A DNA stretch of 9,290 nt, from the NCBI GenBank assembly GCA_050732575.1, contig JBOHRF010000194.1, positions 1 through 9,290 of the forward strand, written 5' to 3'. This DNA is from JBBDWZ01 sp050732575 (GTDB lineage Bacteria; Gemmatimonadota; Gemmatimonadetes; Longimicrobiales; RSA9). A model generated the notes under the pieces. It did not search any database. It had not been told where the DNA came from and saw only the letters and a program-made list of their open reading frames with translations. A program made the translations under genes and the position numbers. Positions 1 through 7,920 of the stretch are shown in pieces. The first letter of the stretch is position 1. Every line of letters begins with the position of its first letter.

Positions 1-22
1 GGTTGGCGCCAGCGCGCCAACC
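1..22 (-). terminator. Perfect hairpin after clpV, possible terminator (edge-truncated)
   Basis: Positions 1-9 (GGTTGGCGC) are the exact reverse complement of 14-22, giving a 9-bp GC-rich stem with a 4-nt loop, 22 nt after the clpV stop codon on the minus strand. The stem could continue beyond the window. A terminator would need a U-run on the transcript, which would lie at positions below 1 and cannot be seen. It could equally be a processing or stability stem between clpV and a following gene such as vgrG. Confidence 0.4.
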
Positions 23-44
23 GCCACCGATCAAGCCATCGAAA

Positions 45-2768
45 CTAGACGGGTACGGCTTCCGGCAGCGCAGTCCGGGCGAGTGGTGTTTCCGCCGTAT
101 AGGTGAACTCGCCGTCTGTGCCTATGCCCACGCGGATGACGGCCGGCCGGTTACCTTCCACCAGCGAATGCAGCATGAGGCGCGAAAGTGCGGGTAACAG
201 CGTGTTGGTCAGGATGTTGTCGACGTTGCGCGCCCCACTTTCCACTTCCGTGCAGCGTTGCGAAATGGCTTCGATCACCGTCTCATCGCTCGCCAACTCG
301 ACGCGGTGAGTGTCCGCCAGCCGGCGCTGCACCTTCCTCAGCTTGAGCCGGATGATGCGCTTCAAGGCTTCATCGCGCACAGGGAAGTAAGGAATGATGA
401 CCGTTCGACCCAGGAACGCAGGCTTGAAAGTCTTGTCCAGTTCCGGCTTGAGAGCTTTGACCAGGCCCACGTTGTCCGGCATGGTCTCCGGGTCCGCCGT
501 CAACTTCATGATGGTGTCGGTACCCGCGTTTGTAGTCAGGATGATGATACAGTTCTTGAAATCGATCTCACGGCCTTCGCCATCCTCCATGCGACCTTTG
601 TCGAAGACCTGGAAGAACAGCTCGAGCACGTCCGGGTGCGCCTTCTCGATCTCATCCAGCAGCACCACTGAATAAGGCCGCCGCCGCACGGCTTCCGTGA
701 GCACACCGCCCTCGCCGTAGCCCACATATCCGGGCGGTGCGCCCTTGAGCGTGGACACCGTGTGTGACTCCTGGAATTCCGACATGGCAATGGTGATCAG
801 ATTCTGCTCACCACCATACAGCAAATCGGAGAGCGTGAGTGCGGTCTCGGTTTTACCAACACCGCTGGGGCCGACCAGCAAGAAGACGCCAATGGGTTTT
901 TGCGGATCCTCGATGCCAGCCTTCGATGTGCGGATGCGATGGCTGATGATCTCGAGGGCATGGTTCTGCCCGATGATGCGATTCTCGAGGTGTTTCTCCA
1001 TTTCGAGTGCCATGGCCAGATCGTCGCGCAACATCTTGCCAACCGGAATGCCGGTCCAGCCGGAAATGACCTGGCCGACCAACTCACCATCGACGGTGAC
1101 CGGGATGAGTGGATCCTCACCTTGCAGAAGCTCGAGCTGCGCGGTCAGCTCCTTCAGCTCTGCGCGCAGAGATGGGATAGCGGATACATCGGCCCTGGAT
1201 GCGGCGCCATCGCCGTCCGCAGGCGGCGCTGCGGGCTCACCGGTGACCAGGCGTTCGATCTGCTCGCGCAAGGCGCGGATCCTGGTAACCAATTCACTCT
1301 CCTGCTCCCAGCGCTGCTTTAGCGTTACCAGTTCCGCTTCCGTCTCCGCGCGCTGCTGCGCGATCTTTTGCAAGCGTTCGACATGATCGATGCCGAGTGC
1401 CGATTCCCGTTCGAGCACACGCTGCTGAACGGCCAGGTCGTCGATGCGCCGCTGCGCACCTTCGATGGTTGCGGGCGTCGCGTTCTGGCCCAACGCGAGG
1501 CGGGCGCACGCTGTGTCCAGCACGCTGACCGCTTTGTCGGGCAGCTGGCGGTCGGGCAAATACCGGTGGGAAAGCCGAACCGCGGCCTGAATGCCATCGT
1601 CCAGAATGCGCACATTATGATGCCGCTCCAGCGCGGGTGCGATGGCGCGCATCATGATCAGACACTTTTCCTCGGATGGTTCTTCCACCTTCACCAGCTG
1701 GAAGCGGCGCGTCAACGCGGGATCCTTTTCGAAATACTTCTTGTACTCTGACCACGTAGTGGCCGCGATGGTGCGCAGCTCACCGCGGGCCAGCGCCGGC
1801 TTGAGCAGGTTTGCGGCATCGCCCTGTCCAGCGGCGCCGCCCGCGCCAATCATGGTGTGCGCTTCATCGATGAACAGAATGATGGGCGCTGGCGATGAGC
1901 GAACTTCCTCGATCAAGCCCTTGAGCCGATTCTCGAACTCGCCCTTTACGCCCGCACCTGCCTGCAACGCCGCAAGGTCCAGACGGCGCAGCGTAACGTT
2001 GCGCAGTACGGTCGGCACGTCGCCAGTGACTATGCGCATGGCAAAGCCTTCCACTACGGCCGTTTTGCCGACCCCGGCCTCACCCACGAGGATGGGATTG
2101 TTCTGCCGGCGGCGGGTCAGGATGTCTACCACCTGACGCACCTCGAAGTCTCGTCCCAGTACGGGATCCAGCTTCCCTTTGCGCGCATTCTCGGTCACGT
2201 CAATCGTGTACTGATCGAGGTTGGGCGTCTTGCCGCCGCCGCGTGCAGTGGTACCACCTTCTCCTGCATCACCGCTGTATGCAGGTGCATCGTCCTCGTG
2301 GGATGCATCCAGGATGGCATCGAAGTTCTTGCGCAGATCTTCGGCCGAAACTTTCTCGAATTCTTTGCTGGAGCTGCGTATCAACCGGCTCAGCTCTTCA
2401 TCCAGCGCGAGGGCCAGGATAGTATGGCCGCTGCGAATCTTGCCCGCGCCGAAATCGACCGAGCCAACCGTCCAGGCGCCGGTCATCATGCGGACCAGGG
2501 ATGGACTGAGTGCTGGCGTACGGGCATTGCCGGTCTTCAATCGATCGATGCTGGCGGTCAGGTCCCGGGCGAACCGGGAACGGTCAATGCCGTAGTGCTT
2601 GAGAACAAAGGTCAGGTCGCTATCCGGCACGTCGAGTAGTTTGAGCAGGTAATGCTCGATCTCGACATCGTAGTGCGTTCGGCCCAGGCATAAGCCGGCG
2701 GCGCCTTCCACAGCTCCGCGCGCCTGCGAGTTCAGCTTGGCGATCAGCGATCGAAGATTGACGTTCAT
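45..2768 (-). CDS. clpV: T6SS sheath-recycling AAA+ ATPase TssH (ClpV)
   Basis: This 907-residue Hsp100/Clp ATPase has, in order: an N-domain of two Clp-N-like repeats (about 1-158); a Gly/Ala/Asp-rich linker (about 158-182); D1 with Walker A GEAGVGKT (229-236), Walker B ILFIDE (297-302) and an arginine-finger region LTRRF (352-356); a coiled-coil middle segment (about 433-545); and D2 with Walker A GPSGVGKT (633-640), pore loop GYVGYGEGG (680-688), Walker B VVLLDE (701-706), TTNAG (745-749) and a sensor-2 GARNVDN segment (845-851). All catalytic motifs are intact. The D2 stretch PELDKTFKPAFLGRTVIIPY and the surrounding genes fit ClpV rather than the chaperone ClpB. ClpV hexamers extract sheath subunits from contracted TssB/TssC sheaths in the cytoplasm. 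With tagJ in the same operon, the N-domain is expected to be of the TagJ-associated (ClpV1-like) class, but this is inferred from synteny. Confidence 0.97.
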   Translation of the reverse strand: MNVNLRSLIAKLNSQARGAVEGAAGLCLGRTHYDVEIEHYLLKLLDVPDSDLTFVLKHYGIDRSRFARDLTASIDRLKTGNARTPALSPSLVRMMTGAWTVGSVDFGAGKIRSGHTILALALDEELSRLIRSSSKEFEKVSAEDLRKNFDAILDASHEDDAPAYSGDAGEGGTTARGGGKTPNLDQYTIDVTENARKGKLDPVLGRDFEVRQVVDILTRRRQNNPILVGEAGVGKTAVVEGFAMRIVTGDVPTVLRNVTLRRLDLAALQAGAGVKGEFENRLKGLIEEVRSSPAPIILFIDEAHTMIGAGGAAGQGDAANLLKPALARGELRTIAATTWSEYKKYFEKDPALTRRFQLVKVEEPSEEKCLIMMRAIAPALERHHNVRILDDGIQAAVRLSHRYLPDRQLPDKAVSVLDTACARLALGQNATPATIEGAQRRIDDLAVQQRVLERESALGIDHVERLQKIAQQRAETEAELVTLKQRWEQESELVTRIRALREQIERLVTGEPAAPPADGDGAASRADVSAIPSLRAELKELTAQLELLQGEDPLIPVTVDGELVGQVISGWTGIPVGKMLRDDLAMALEMEKHLENRIIGQNHALEIISHRIRTSKAGIEDPQKPIGVFLLVGPSGVGKTETALTLSDLLYGGEQNLITIAMSEFQESHTVSTLKGAPPGYVGYGEGGVLTEAVRRRPYSVVLLDEIEKAHPDVLELFFQVFDKGRMEDGEGREIDFKNCIIILTTNAGTDTIMKLTADPETMPDNVGLVKALKPELDKTFKPAFLGRTVIIPYFPVRDEALKRIIRLKLRKVQRRLADTHRVELASDETVIEAISQRCTEVESGARNVDNILTNTLLPALSRLMLHSLVEGNRPAVIRVGIGTDGEFTYTAETPLARTALPEAVPV

Positions 2769-2777
2769 GGCAGCAAA

Positions 2778-2783
2778 TCCTTT
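2778..2783 (-). promoter_or_regulatory. Ribosome binding site of tssH/clpV
   Basis: AAAGGA on the minus strand lies 9 nt upstream of the ATG at 2768-2766, inside the 21-nt tssG-clpV gap. Sequence and spacing are good. This indicates that clpV has its own translation start, rather than depending on overlap as the baseplate genes do. Confidence 0.6.
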
Positions 2784-2789
2784 CAGTTT

Positions 2790-3866
2790 TTAAAGCCGAA
2801 CCACCGTATCATCTGCGTCCTGCGCGCGTGGTTCTGTACAGATCCAGGTCGACCAGCCCAACGGCTGCGGCATTGCTTCATCATCGGCCAGCACGCAGCC
2901 GGGCACGTGTTTACGATCCAGCACCAACTGCAATTCGAAGTCGAACGCGTCGCGGCTGAAGAAGCGGACCACCCAACGCAGCAGCGCGTGCTCACTGCCA
3001 TTGGGCAGGAAGTCATTGTATCGGTCGCGCTGTAGCGGACCGAGCCGCAGGCGCACGCGCGTCTGCTGGTCCCAGATCTCATCACCTGCAACCGCGCCCA
3101 AACCGAGCTGCGATGATGCGTCGATCTCTTCACCAAGTGCGCACTGGTCCAATTCGTTGAGCGGGTACCAGCCGCCCACGAATTGCTCGACTTGGGCGGG
3201 CACAGCGAACAGGTCTTGCACCAGTTGCTCGAGCGCTACGGCGCTGCGCGCGTGTGGTCCCAACAAACCGACGTAGAAGGGCAGGATCTCACGGGAAACG
3301 ACCTGCCGCCGCTCCGCGTCCAGGCCCTGGCCCACCAGGTCCAGCAGGTGATCGGAGAAGCGGTCATCGCGGCCCTTCTCGTAGCTTATCGTGAAGCGAT
3401 TCCGTTCCCACGCGCGATAGAAGAGTGACAACATGCGATGATGGAACAGGTCGAGGAATGCGCCCAGGGCGCTATCCCGAGCGCGTAGCCGTTCCGCCAC
3501 CAGCAACGTGTAATCATAAGGCAGGACGCCTTGTGGTCCGGTCAGGCCAAAGAAGTTGACCCGCATCTGGGCGGGACCCTGCGCAGGCAGATCGAGCGAG
3601 TGTATCTCGGCGGGCGGGAAGGCTATGGATGGATTGACCGAGAAGCGCACGACCTCGCTAGCCGGATGCGCGAAGTGGCCGGGTGCCGCGCGCTCGGGCC
3701 GAAGCTGCTCGAGCAGGCGCACGGCCTGGAAGAAATCGAAGGCAGATGGAATGGCGCGCAGCGCATCCTCGACTTCGGTTAAATCCCGTTGAGTTGCGCG
3801 GTTCGCCGGCTGCCCACCGGCAGGATCCTCTATAACAACGCCTTGAAGCCCGCCCTCGGTGGCCAT
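2790..3866 (-). CDS. tssG: T6SS baseplate protein TssG (VasB/ImpH)
   Basis: This 358-residue protein is a normal-length TssG. Conserved blocks are FDFFQAVRLLEQL (43-55), VRFSVNPSIAFPPAEI (73-88), NFFGLTGPQGVLPYDYTLLV (104-123), GAFLDLFHHRMLSLFYRAWE (135-154), the region around YVGLLG (198-203), RVRLRLGPL (270-278) with YNDFLP (283-288), and PLGWSTWI near the end (335-342). TssG binds two TssF copies and connects them to TssE and the TssK adaptor in the baseplate wedge. It starts at the ATG at 3866, 37 nt inside tssF. This is the only ATG ahead of the FFQAVR block, and such an overlap favours coupled translation at matched levels. The first about 35 residues are polar and poorly conserved. The stop (TAA) is 21 nt before clpV. 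Confidence 0.96.
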   Translation of the reverse strand: MATEGGLQGVVIEDPAGGQPANRATQRDLTEVEDALRAIPSAFDFFQAVRLLEQLRPERAAPGHFAHPASEVVRFSVNPSIAFPPAEIHSLDLPAQGPAQMRVNFFGLTGPQGVLPYDYTLLVAERLRARDSALGAFLDLFHHRMLSLFYRAWERNRFTISYEKGRDDRFSDHLLDLVGQGLDAERRQVVSREILPFYVGLLGPHARSAVALEQLVQDLFAVPAQVEQFVGGWYPLNELDQCALGEEIDASSQLGLGAVAGDEIWDQQTRVRLRLGPLQRDRYNDFLPNGSEHALLRWVVRFFSRDAFDFELQLVLDRKHVPGCVLADDEAMPQPLGWSTWICTEPRAQDADDTVVRL

Positions 3867-5671
3867 GCCTTGATCGGCTCTTTCCGTTTCAGACTGCGCG
3901 CTTCCAGCACAGAGAAGCTGTTGAGTGAGACGCTCATACCCAGAAAACGCTCGAGCACACTGGCCAGCAGGTACAGGCTACCGCCCACAAACTGATCCTC
4001 ATCGAAGTCGATTTCAATGCGGTGCCCGCGCGCAAACGTGATGCCGTGCTCGCCCGCTATGCGCGCATAACAAGGCGCGCCTCGTACCTGGCTGATACCA
4101 AAGATCTGTTTTTCGCCCGCTAGCGAATTAGCTGAATTGTGCAGCCGCAGCAGCTCGCGTAACGCGTCGGCGCCACCCTCCAGAATGGACACGTAGTTGA
4201 GCGCAAGCTGCGAGATCAACCGCCACAATTGCGGCTTGCCCAGCGGCGGCTGCTGCACCGGTGTTGGATTGATGAGGGCCGTGATGCGCGTGATGGGCCC
4301 GCCGCCCGGCAACTCGAAATCACCCTGCGGGTCACGGAACGGCAAGCGGCTGGGCAGATCCGCATTGAAACACATCAATCGTACGGTGACAGCATCGAGG
4401 TCCGGATAGACCGTCCTGGATGATTGATCTACGAACGAGAGATAGACATCGGTGCCTTCGCTGGGCGACCAGGCCGTGGGTCGGCGACGCGCGTACCAGA
4501 ACATGCGGCCCCGGCTGCTGCTCCGGTCGTGCCGAAACGAATAGAACGGCTCAAAACGCAGCGGCTCGGCCGAGCCCGGACTGACGGCCACGACATCTTC
4601 CACGGAGTAGATGCTGGTGACGGCGCGGCGCCGCGCATCCGGAACCACCAGGTATTCCGGCTGCTTGTGCGTCAGGACCACGGGTTCCGAGGTCTGCGGA
4701 AACAGGTTCACGACGGGTGCTGCGCCCAGACGGAACGTGTCGGCTTTGATGCCAGCTTCCAGCAGGGCGCGCCAATCGGTGCGCTCGAACGAACGGATCA
4801 GGAACACCACTTCCATTTTGTCGCCAAAGCCGGCAGCGCGTACACGATCGAAGCCGGTCAAATCCAGGAAGTAGAATTTCTCTGGAAAAACGAAATACTC
4901 CTGCAGCAGTCGATAGCCCAGGAAGGAACGGCGCGGGTGCGGGAACACGCCCTCATCCTCGCCAAAGCCAACCGGCACCAACGCAGATGGCTCCAGCACT
5001 ACGGGAGCGGCCCGTGAACCCGGTGTCAGGTCGCGCATCAGGATGCTCACGCAATTGCAGCAGAGCAGCTCGTAGAGCGCGGCTGACAAGTTTGGCTCGG
5101 CATTGATGTGCAGACGTAATGCCTTCAGATCGAGCGCGGAAAACCGGACATCGGGCAGACATTGCAGCTCGATGCGCAGCGCGGCCACGGCCGTCGCCGA
5201 TCGTACCGGCGGCTGCAGCTCATGAGGAGTCAGCCAGCGCGCCGCGTTGACTGTGATGGGCCATACCACCGTTTCATAACACGTCTGGAACTTGCACGGC
5301 GTGCCGGCCACGGCACGCGAATAGAGCAGCGCACCACGGGGCACGACATGGCCGCCTGTGAGCTTGCCCTGTTCCCGGTCCAGATGGAACTGAACCAATG
5401 AAAGGGCAGGCACTGGACGGATGTAATGCGGATAAACGACATTCAGCAGCGCTTCGCTGATCTCCGGGAAGTCGTCATTGATCTTGAGATGAACGCGCGC
5501 GGCCAGCAACGCAAAACCTTCCAGCAGCCGCTCGACGTGAGGATCATCACACTTGTTGTCTTCCAGCAGCAGGCGCCCGGCAATTTTGGGGTAGCGCCGG
5601 GCAAACTCGGCCCCGGACTGACGCAGGAAGGTCAGTTCCTGCTCGTAATACTCGAGCAGCTCGTCACGCAT
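3830..5671 (-). CDS. tssF: T6SS baseplate protein TssF (VasA/ImpG)
   Basis: The 613-residue product has the diagnostic TssF N-terminus: LLEYYEQELTFLRQSGAEFA (5-24), RRYPKIAGRL (25-34), CDDPHVERLLEGFALLAARV (41-60), NDDFPEISEALLNVVYPHY (65-83) and PVPALS (86-91). It continues with GTPCKFQTCYETVVWPI (123-139). The C-terminal part has FARGHRIEIDFDEDQFVGG, LLASVLERFLGMSVSLNSF and a closing WPPRAG. TssF is the large wedge subunit, homologous in role to phage gp6. It forms a 2:1 complex with TssG that joins TssE and TssK in the cytoplasmic baseplate. The ATG at 5671 lies 8 nt inside the end of tssE, with GCAGG upstream as a weak ribosome site. The last 37 nt overlap tssG. Length and motifs are those of an intact protein, and no frameshift is seen. 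Confidence 0.97.
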   Translation of the reverse strand: MRDELLEYYEQELTFLRQSGAEFARRYPKIAGRLLLEDNKCDDPHVERLLEGFALLAARVHLKINDDFPEISEALLNVVYPHYIRPVPALSLVQFHLDREQGKLTGGHVVPRGALLYSRAVAGTPCKFQTCYETVVWPITVNAARWLTPHELQPPVRSATAVAALRIELQCLPDVRFSALDLKALRLHINAEPNLSAALYELLCCNCVSILMRDLTPGSRAAPVVLEPSALVPVGFGEDEGVFPHPRRSFLGYRLLQEYFVFPEKFYFLDLTGFDRVRAAGFGDKMEVVFLIRSFERTDWRALLEAGIKADTFRLGAAPVVNLFPQTSEPVVLTHKQPEYLVVPDARRRAVTSIYSVEDVVAVSPGSAEPLRFEPFYSFRHDRSSSRGRMFWYARRRPTAWSPSEGTDVYLSFVDQSSRTVYPDLDAVTVRLMCFNADLPSRLPFRDPQGDFELPGGGPITRITALINPTPVQQPPLGKPQLWRLISQLALNYVSILEGGADALRELLRLHNSANSLAGEKQIFGISQVRGAPCYARIAGEHGITFARGHRIEIDFDEDQFVGGSLYLLASVLERFLGMSVSLNSFSVLEARSLKRKEPIKAWPPRAGFKALL

Positions 5672-6158
5672 GCGTGCCTGCGATCTGGAACTCGCCGCTG
5701 GTGACTTCCAGAACCGTATCGAACAGGATGCGCTCGGGATCCGGCTCCATCCTCAGCAGCGCATCAATGGAAAAACGGATTCGTTGTGCACTATCACTGT
5801 CATCCTCGCGCACGATGACACGGACGGACGTCAGGCGCGGCTCGAACTGGCTGATGCATTCCTCGATTTGCCGAGCCAGTTGTGTACGAGTATCCTCGGA
5901 ATCACGGCTGCGCGAGGTAATGTCCTCCAAACCGTAGTTATAAACGGACGCGGCCAGTTGCGGCATGTGGTCGGGCGCGGCGTGTATGATGCGCCGAGTA
6001 TTGAGCAGCCACTCCACATCACGCATGACGGCCGCGCGCAACTTGCGCACGGAGTCGCTCCAGTTGGCGGGCGGGTCCGCGCGCAATTGCGGTTCCAGAT
6101 CGATGAGTCGATCCAGCACGGACTGCCGTACGGTAGGCTCGAGCGAGCGACTGCTCAT
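5664..6158 (-). CDS. tssE: T6SS baseplate wedge protein TssE (gp25-like)
   Basis: This 164-residue protein belongs to the GPW/gp25 lysozyme-like baseplate family. Visible landmarks are the N-terminal QSVLDRLIDLEPQ (12-24), DVEWLLNTRR (47-56), the SVYNYGLEDITSRS segment (71-84), QLARQIEECISQFEPRLTSVRV (93-114) and a C-terminal strand region to FDTVLEVTSGEFQI. As in phage T4 gp25, it sits in the baseplate wedge and starts sheath polymerisation, and it binds TssF/TssG. The ATG at 6158-6156 overlaps the tssA stop as ATGA. The open frame extends upstream to 6314, but that part lies inside tssA and is not TssE-like. Its end overlaps the tssF start by 8 nt. No signal peptide or membrane segment is present. 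Length is normal for the family. Confidence 0.95.
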   Translation of the reverse strand: MSSRSLEPTVRQSVLDRLIDLEPQLRADPPANWSDSVRKLRAAVMRDVEWLLNTRRIIHAAPDHMPQLAASVYNYGLEDITSRSRDSEDTRTQLARQIEECISQFEPRLTSVRVIVREDDSDSAQRIRFSIDALLRMEPDPERILFDTVLEVTSGEFQIAGTHA

Positions 6159-7915
6159 GATCCCGGTTTCCCGACGATCTGAATGGCCAGCATCGGATCC
6201 AGTCGGCAGATCCGCAAATACAGGGTCTGCGTCTCGGGAGATTCGGGTTGCGACTTCACCACACACCGGTAGAGCAGCCCGAGCGGTTGGGCCACGATGT
6301 CGGCCGCCTCCCATTGCTCGAGGTTGTGCTGCTCGATCTCCTGTACCAGGTCTTCCAGAATCGGCTGAGCCACGGCGTCACGTCCAATGTCCACCATGAT
6401 CCGTACCGCCTGGGAGCGCCGCAGAAAACGGTCACGCGCGCTGCGGTCCTGCACATTCGGATTGATGAGCAGCTCGATGGCTTTCTCCGGTTCGCCGGCG
6501 CGCACCCGTTGTTGTGCGCGTTCCAGCAAGGCGCGGCCGGTCGCGCTGGCTTCGATGCGCGGTGCGACCGCCATTGGCTGAGCCAGTGCATCGTCATCAG
6601 CACCCAGGTTCTGATCGCGCAGCCAGGCCTGTGTTTCTGCATTGGCGGTGGGTGTATCGTCCATGAGCGCCAGCGCGGGCAACTGCGGTACATCACGCAG
6701 AAGTGCGCGCAACGCACCCTGAATGCAGGCCGCCACCTGATCGTGGCTGCTGCCCAGCCCGCCGCAGGCGGCCAGTATGTACCGCTGCAGGTCGAGCCAG
6801 CCGCGTCCGAAGGGCGAGGCCATTACGTCTTCACCGGCCTCGAGCAACTCTGCCCAGCGTGCATCGAGCAACAGGCCACGCAGGCGCGTGCGCAGCTCCG
6901 TGGGCGGTGCGGCCAGCAGCTTCGGATCGACGTGCTGTCCATCGGCGCGCAGCTCACCCCAACGGAAGCCGCGCAGGAGCAAATAAGGCGCGGGATCCAG
7001 CGAGTTCTCGGCGCGCATGTATCGAGCGGCCGCGGCAATGCGAGATTCCGCATCGGCACGCGAACGCGGCGTGGGAGACAACCCGCCTGCGGGCGATGCG
7101 GCATCGGCGGCCGCCTCCTCCGCTGCCACTACTTCGGGCGGGTCGGGATCCAGCTCGAGTTTTTTGGCCAGCAGTTGCGTTGTAACCTGCCGCACCTGCT
7201 GCAGCGCATCGCGCAAGGGTGCAAAGCGGGGCGCCGCATGCCCGAATTTTCCCTGCGCAGTTCGGTCCAGCGTATCGACGGAGCCCACAGTCGCGTCAAT
7301 GTCGCGAACCAGTTCCTTATACCATGCCTTCGGCGTAGACGTGAATGCTTCATCAAAATCTTCAGCGCTCAGCTTGCCGGCAGCGAGCACTTCGCGACGC
7401 TGTTCCTGTTTCTCATGCGTATCCGCATCCGCTTCGTAGCCCACGGTGCGGGATTCCCGGTATAGCAGCAGATCATGGTTGCTTCGATTGACCGACGTGC
7501 GCAGTACGGGCACCACCAGGTATTGCCCCACCCAATCCAGAGGCGCGGTGCGCATCTCGAGATCATCGTCCTCGATTTCCGGGAAGAGGTGCTCCCAGTG
7601 CTGGCCCAGCAGTGACGTGATCAGGTCAATGCCAGATTTGAGGCCGTGCAGACCTTCGCGTTTGAGCAACGATTCGGTCAGCCAGGCTGCCACCTGCAGG
7701 TCTTTGGAGCGCGTACTGAGGACTTCGGTGGCCAGCTTGATCACCAGCGAGTGGTCGGCCGTTTTGCGTACGCGCGACCAATCACCAGACGGCAGATCAT
7801 CTTCCTCAACCCGGGCCCGCTTGATCTGATCGAAGATGGGTTCGTAGCGGATGTCACTGCCGCCCGGACTGGCGCCGGCAATGGGCTGCAACAACTCACT
7901 GATTTGTAACGGCAT
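6155..7915 (-). CDS. tssA: T6SS assembly protein TssA (long form with VasJ-like C-terminus)
   Basis: The N-terminal ImpA_N domain (about residues 5-135) shows SGDWSRVRKTA (43-53), the AAWLTESLLKREGLHGLKSGI stretch (about 76-96) and HLFPE (109-113). A helical middle part and an Ala/Pro/Glu-rich linker (about 255-290) follow, then a second helical part. The last about 125 residues resemble the VasJ-type C-terminal domain (RALLERAQQRVRAGEPEKAI from about 461, RDRFLRRSQAVRIMVDIGR from about 495, then HNLEQWE). TssA proteins contact the baseplate and either prime or cap growing sheaths. The ATG at 7915 gives 586 residues starting MPLQISELLQPI, as is usual in the family. An in-frame TTG at 7924 would overlap the tagJ stop (TTGA) and add three residues. 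Neither has a clear Shine-Dalgarno sequence, so coupling to tagJ is likely. The end overlaps tssE by 4 nt. In the P. aeruginosa H1 cluster tssA sits elsewhere (before tssB) and is much shorter. Confidence 0.92.
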   Translation of the reverse strand: MPLQISELLQPIAGASPGGSDIRYEPIFDQIKRARVEEDDLPSGDWSRVRKTADHSLVIKLATEVLSTRSKDLQVAAWLTESLLKREGLHGLKSGIDLITSLLGQHWEHLFPEIEDDDLEMRTAPLDWVGQYLVVPVLRTSVNRSNHDLLLYRESRTVGYEADADTHEKQEQRREVLAAGKLSAEDFDEAFTSTPKAWYKELVRDIDATVGSVDTLDRTAQGKFGHAAPRFAPLRDALQQVRQVTTQLLAKKLELDPDPPEVVAAEEAAADAASPAGGLSPTPRSRADAESRIAAAARYMRAENSLDPAPYLLLRGFRWGELRADGQHVDPKLLAAPPTELRTRLRGLLLDARWAELLEAGEDVMASPFGRGWLDLQRYILAACGGLGSSHDQVAACIQGALRALLRDVPQLPALALMDDTPTANAETQAWLRDQNLGADDDALAQPMAVAPRIEASATGRALLERAQQRVRAGEPEKAIELLINPNVQDRSARDRFLRRSQAVRIMVDIGRDAVAQPILEDLVQEIEQHNLEQWEAADIVAQPLGLLYRCVVKSQPESPETQTLYLRICRLDPMLAIQIVGKPGS

Positions 7916-7920
7916 CGAGG

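Noticed and set aside
745..1386. A 213-codon plus-strand frame opposite clpV.
   Set aside because: Its Ser/Arg-rich composition is typical of an antisense shadow. It covers the ClpV D2 and middle domains, which are clearly coding on the other strand.
45..2768. Housekeeping ClpB disaggregase as an alternative identity for the large ATPase.
   Set aside because: It sits in a T6SS operon directly after tssG, its N-domain diverges from ClpB, and its D2 C-terminal stretch is of the ClpV type.
6159..6314. An extended TssE start at 6314 giving 216 residues.
   Set aside because: The extra 52 residues lie within the tssA coding region in another frame and do not resemble TssE. The ATG at 6158 forms a typical ATGA overlap and starts the conserved N-terminus.
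6248..7465. A 405-codon open frame on the plus strand, opposite tssA.
   Set aside because: It is fully antisense to a convincing TssA. It shows no recognisable domain and has low-complexity Arg/Gln/Cys-rich content. Long antisense frames are common in GC-rich genes.
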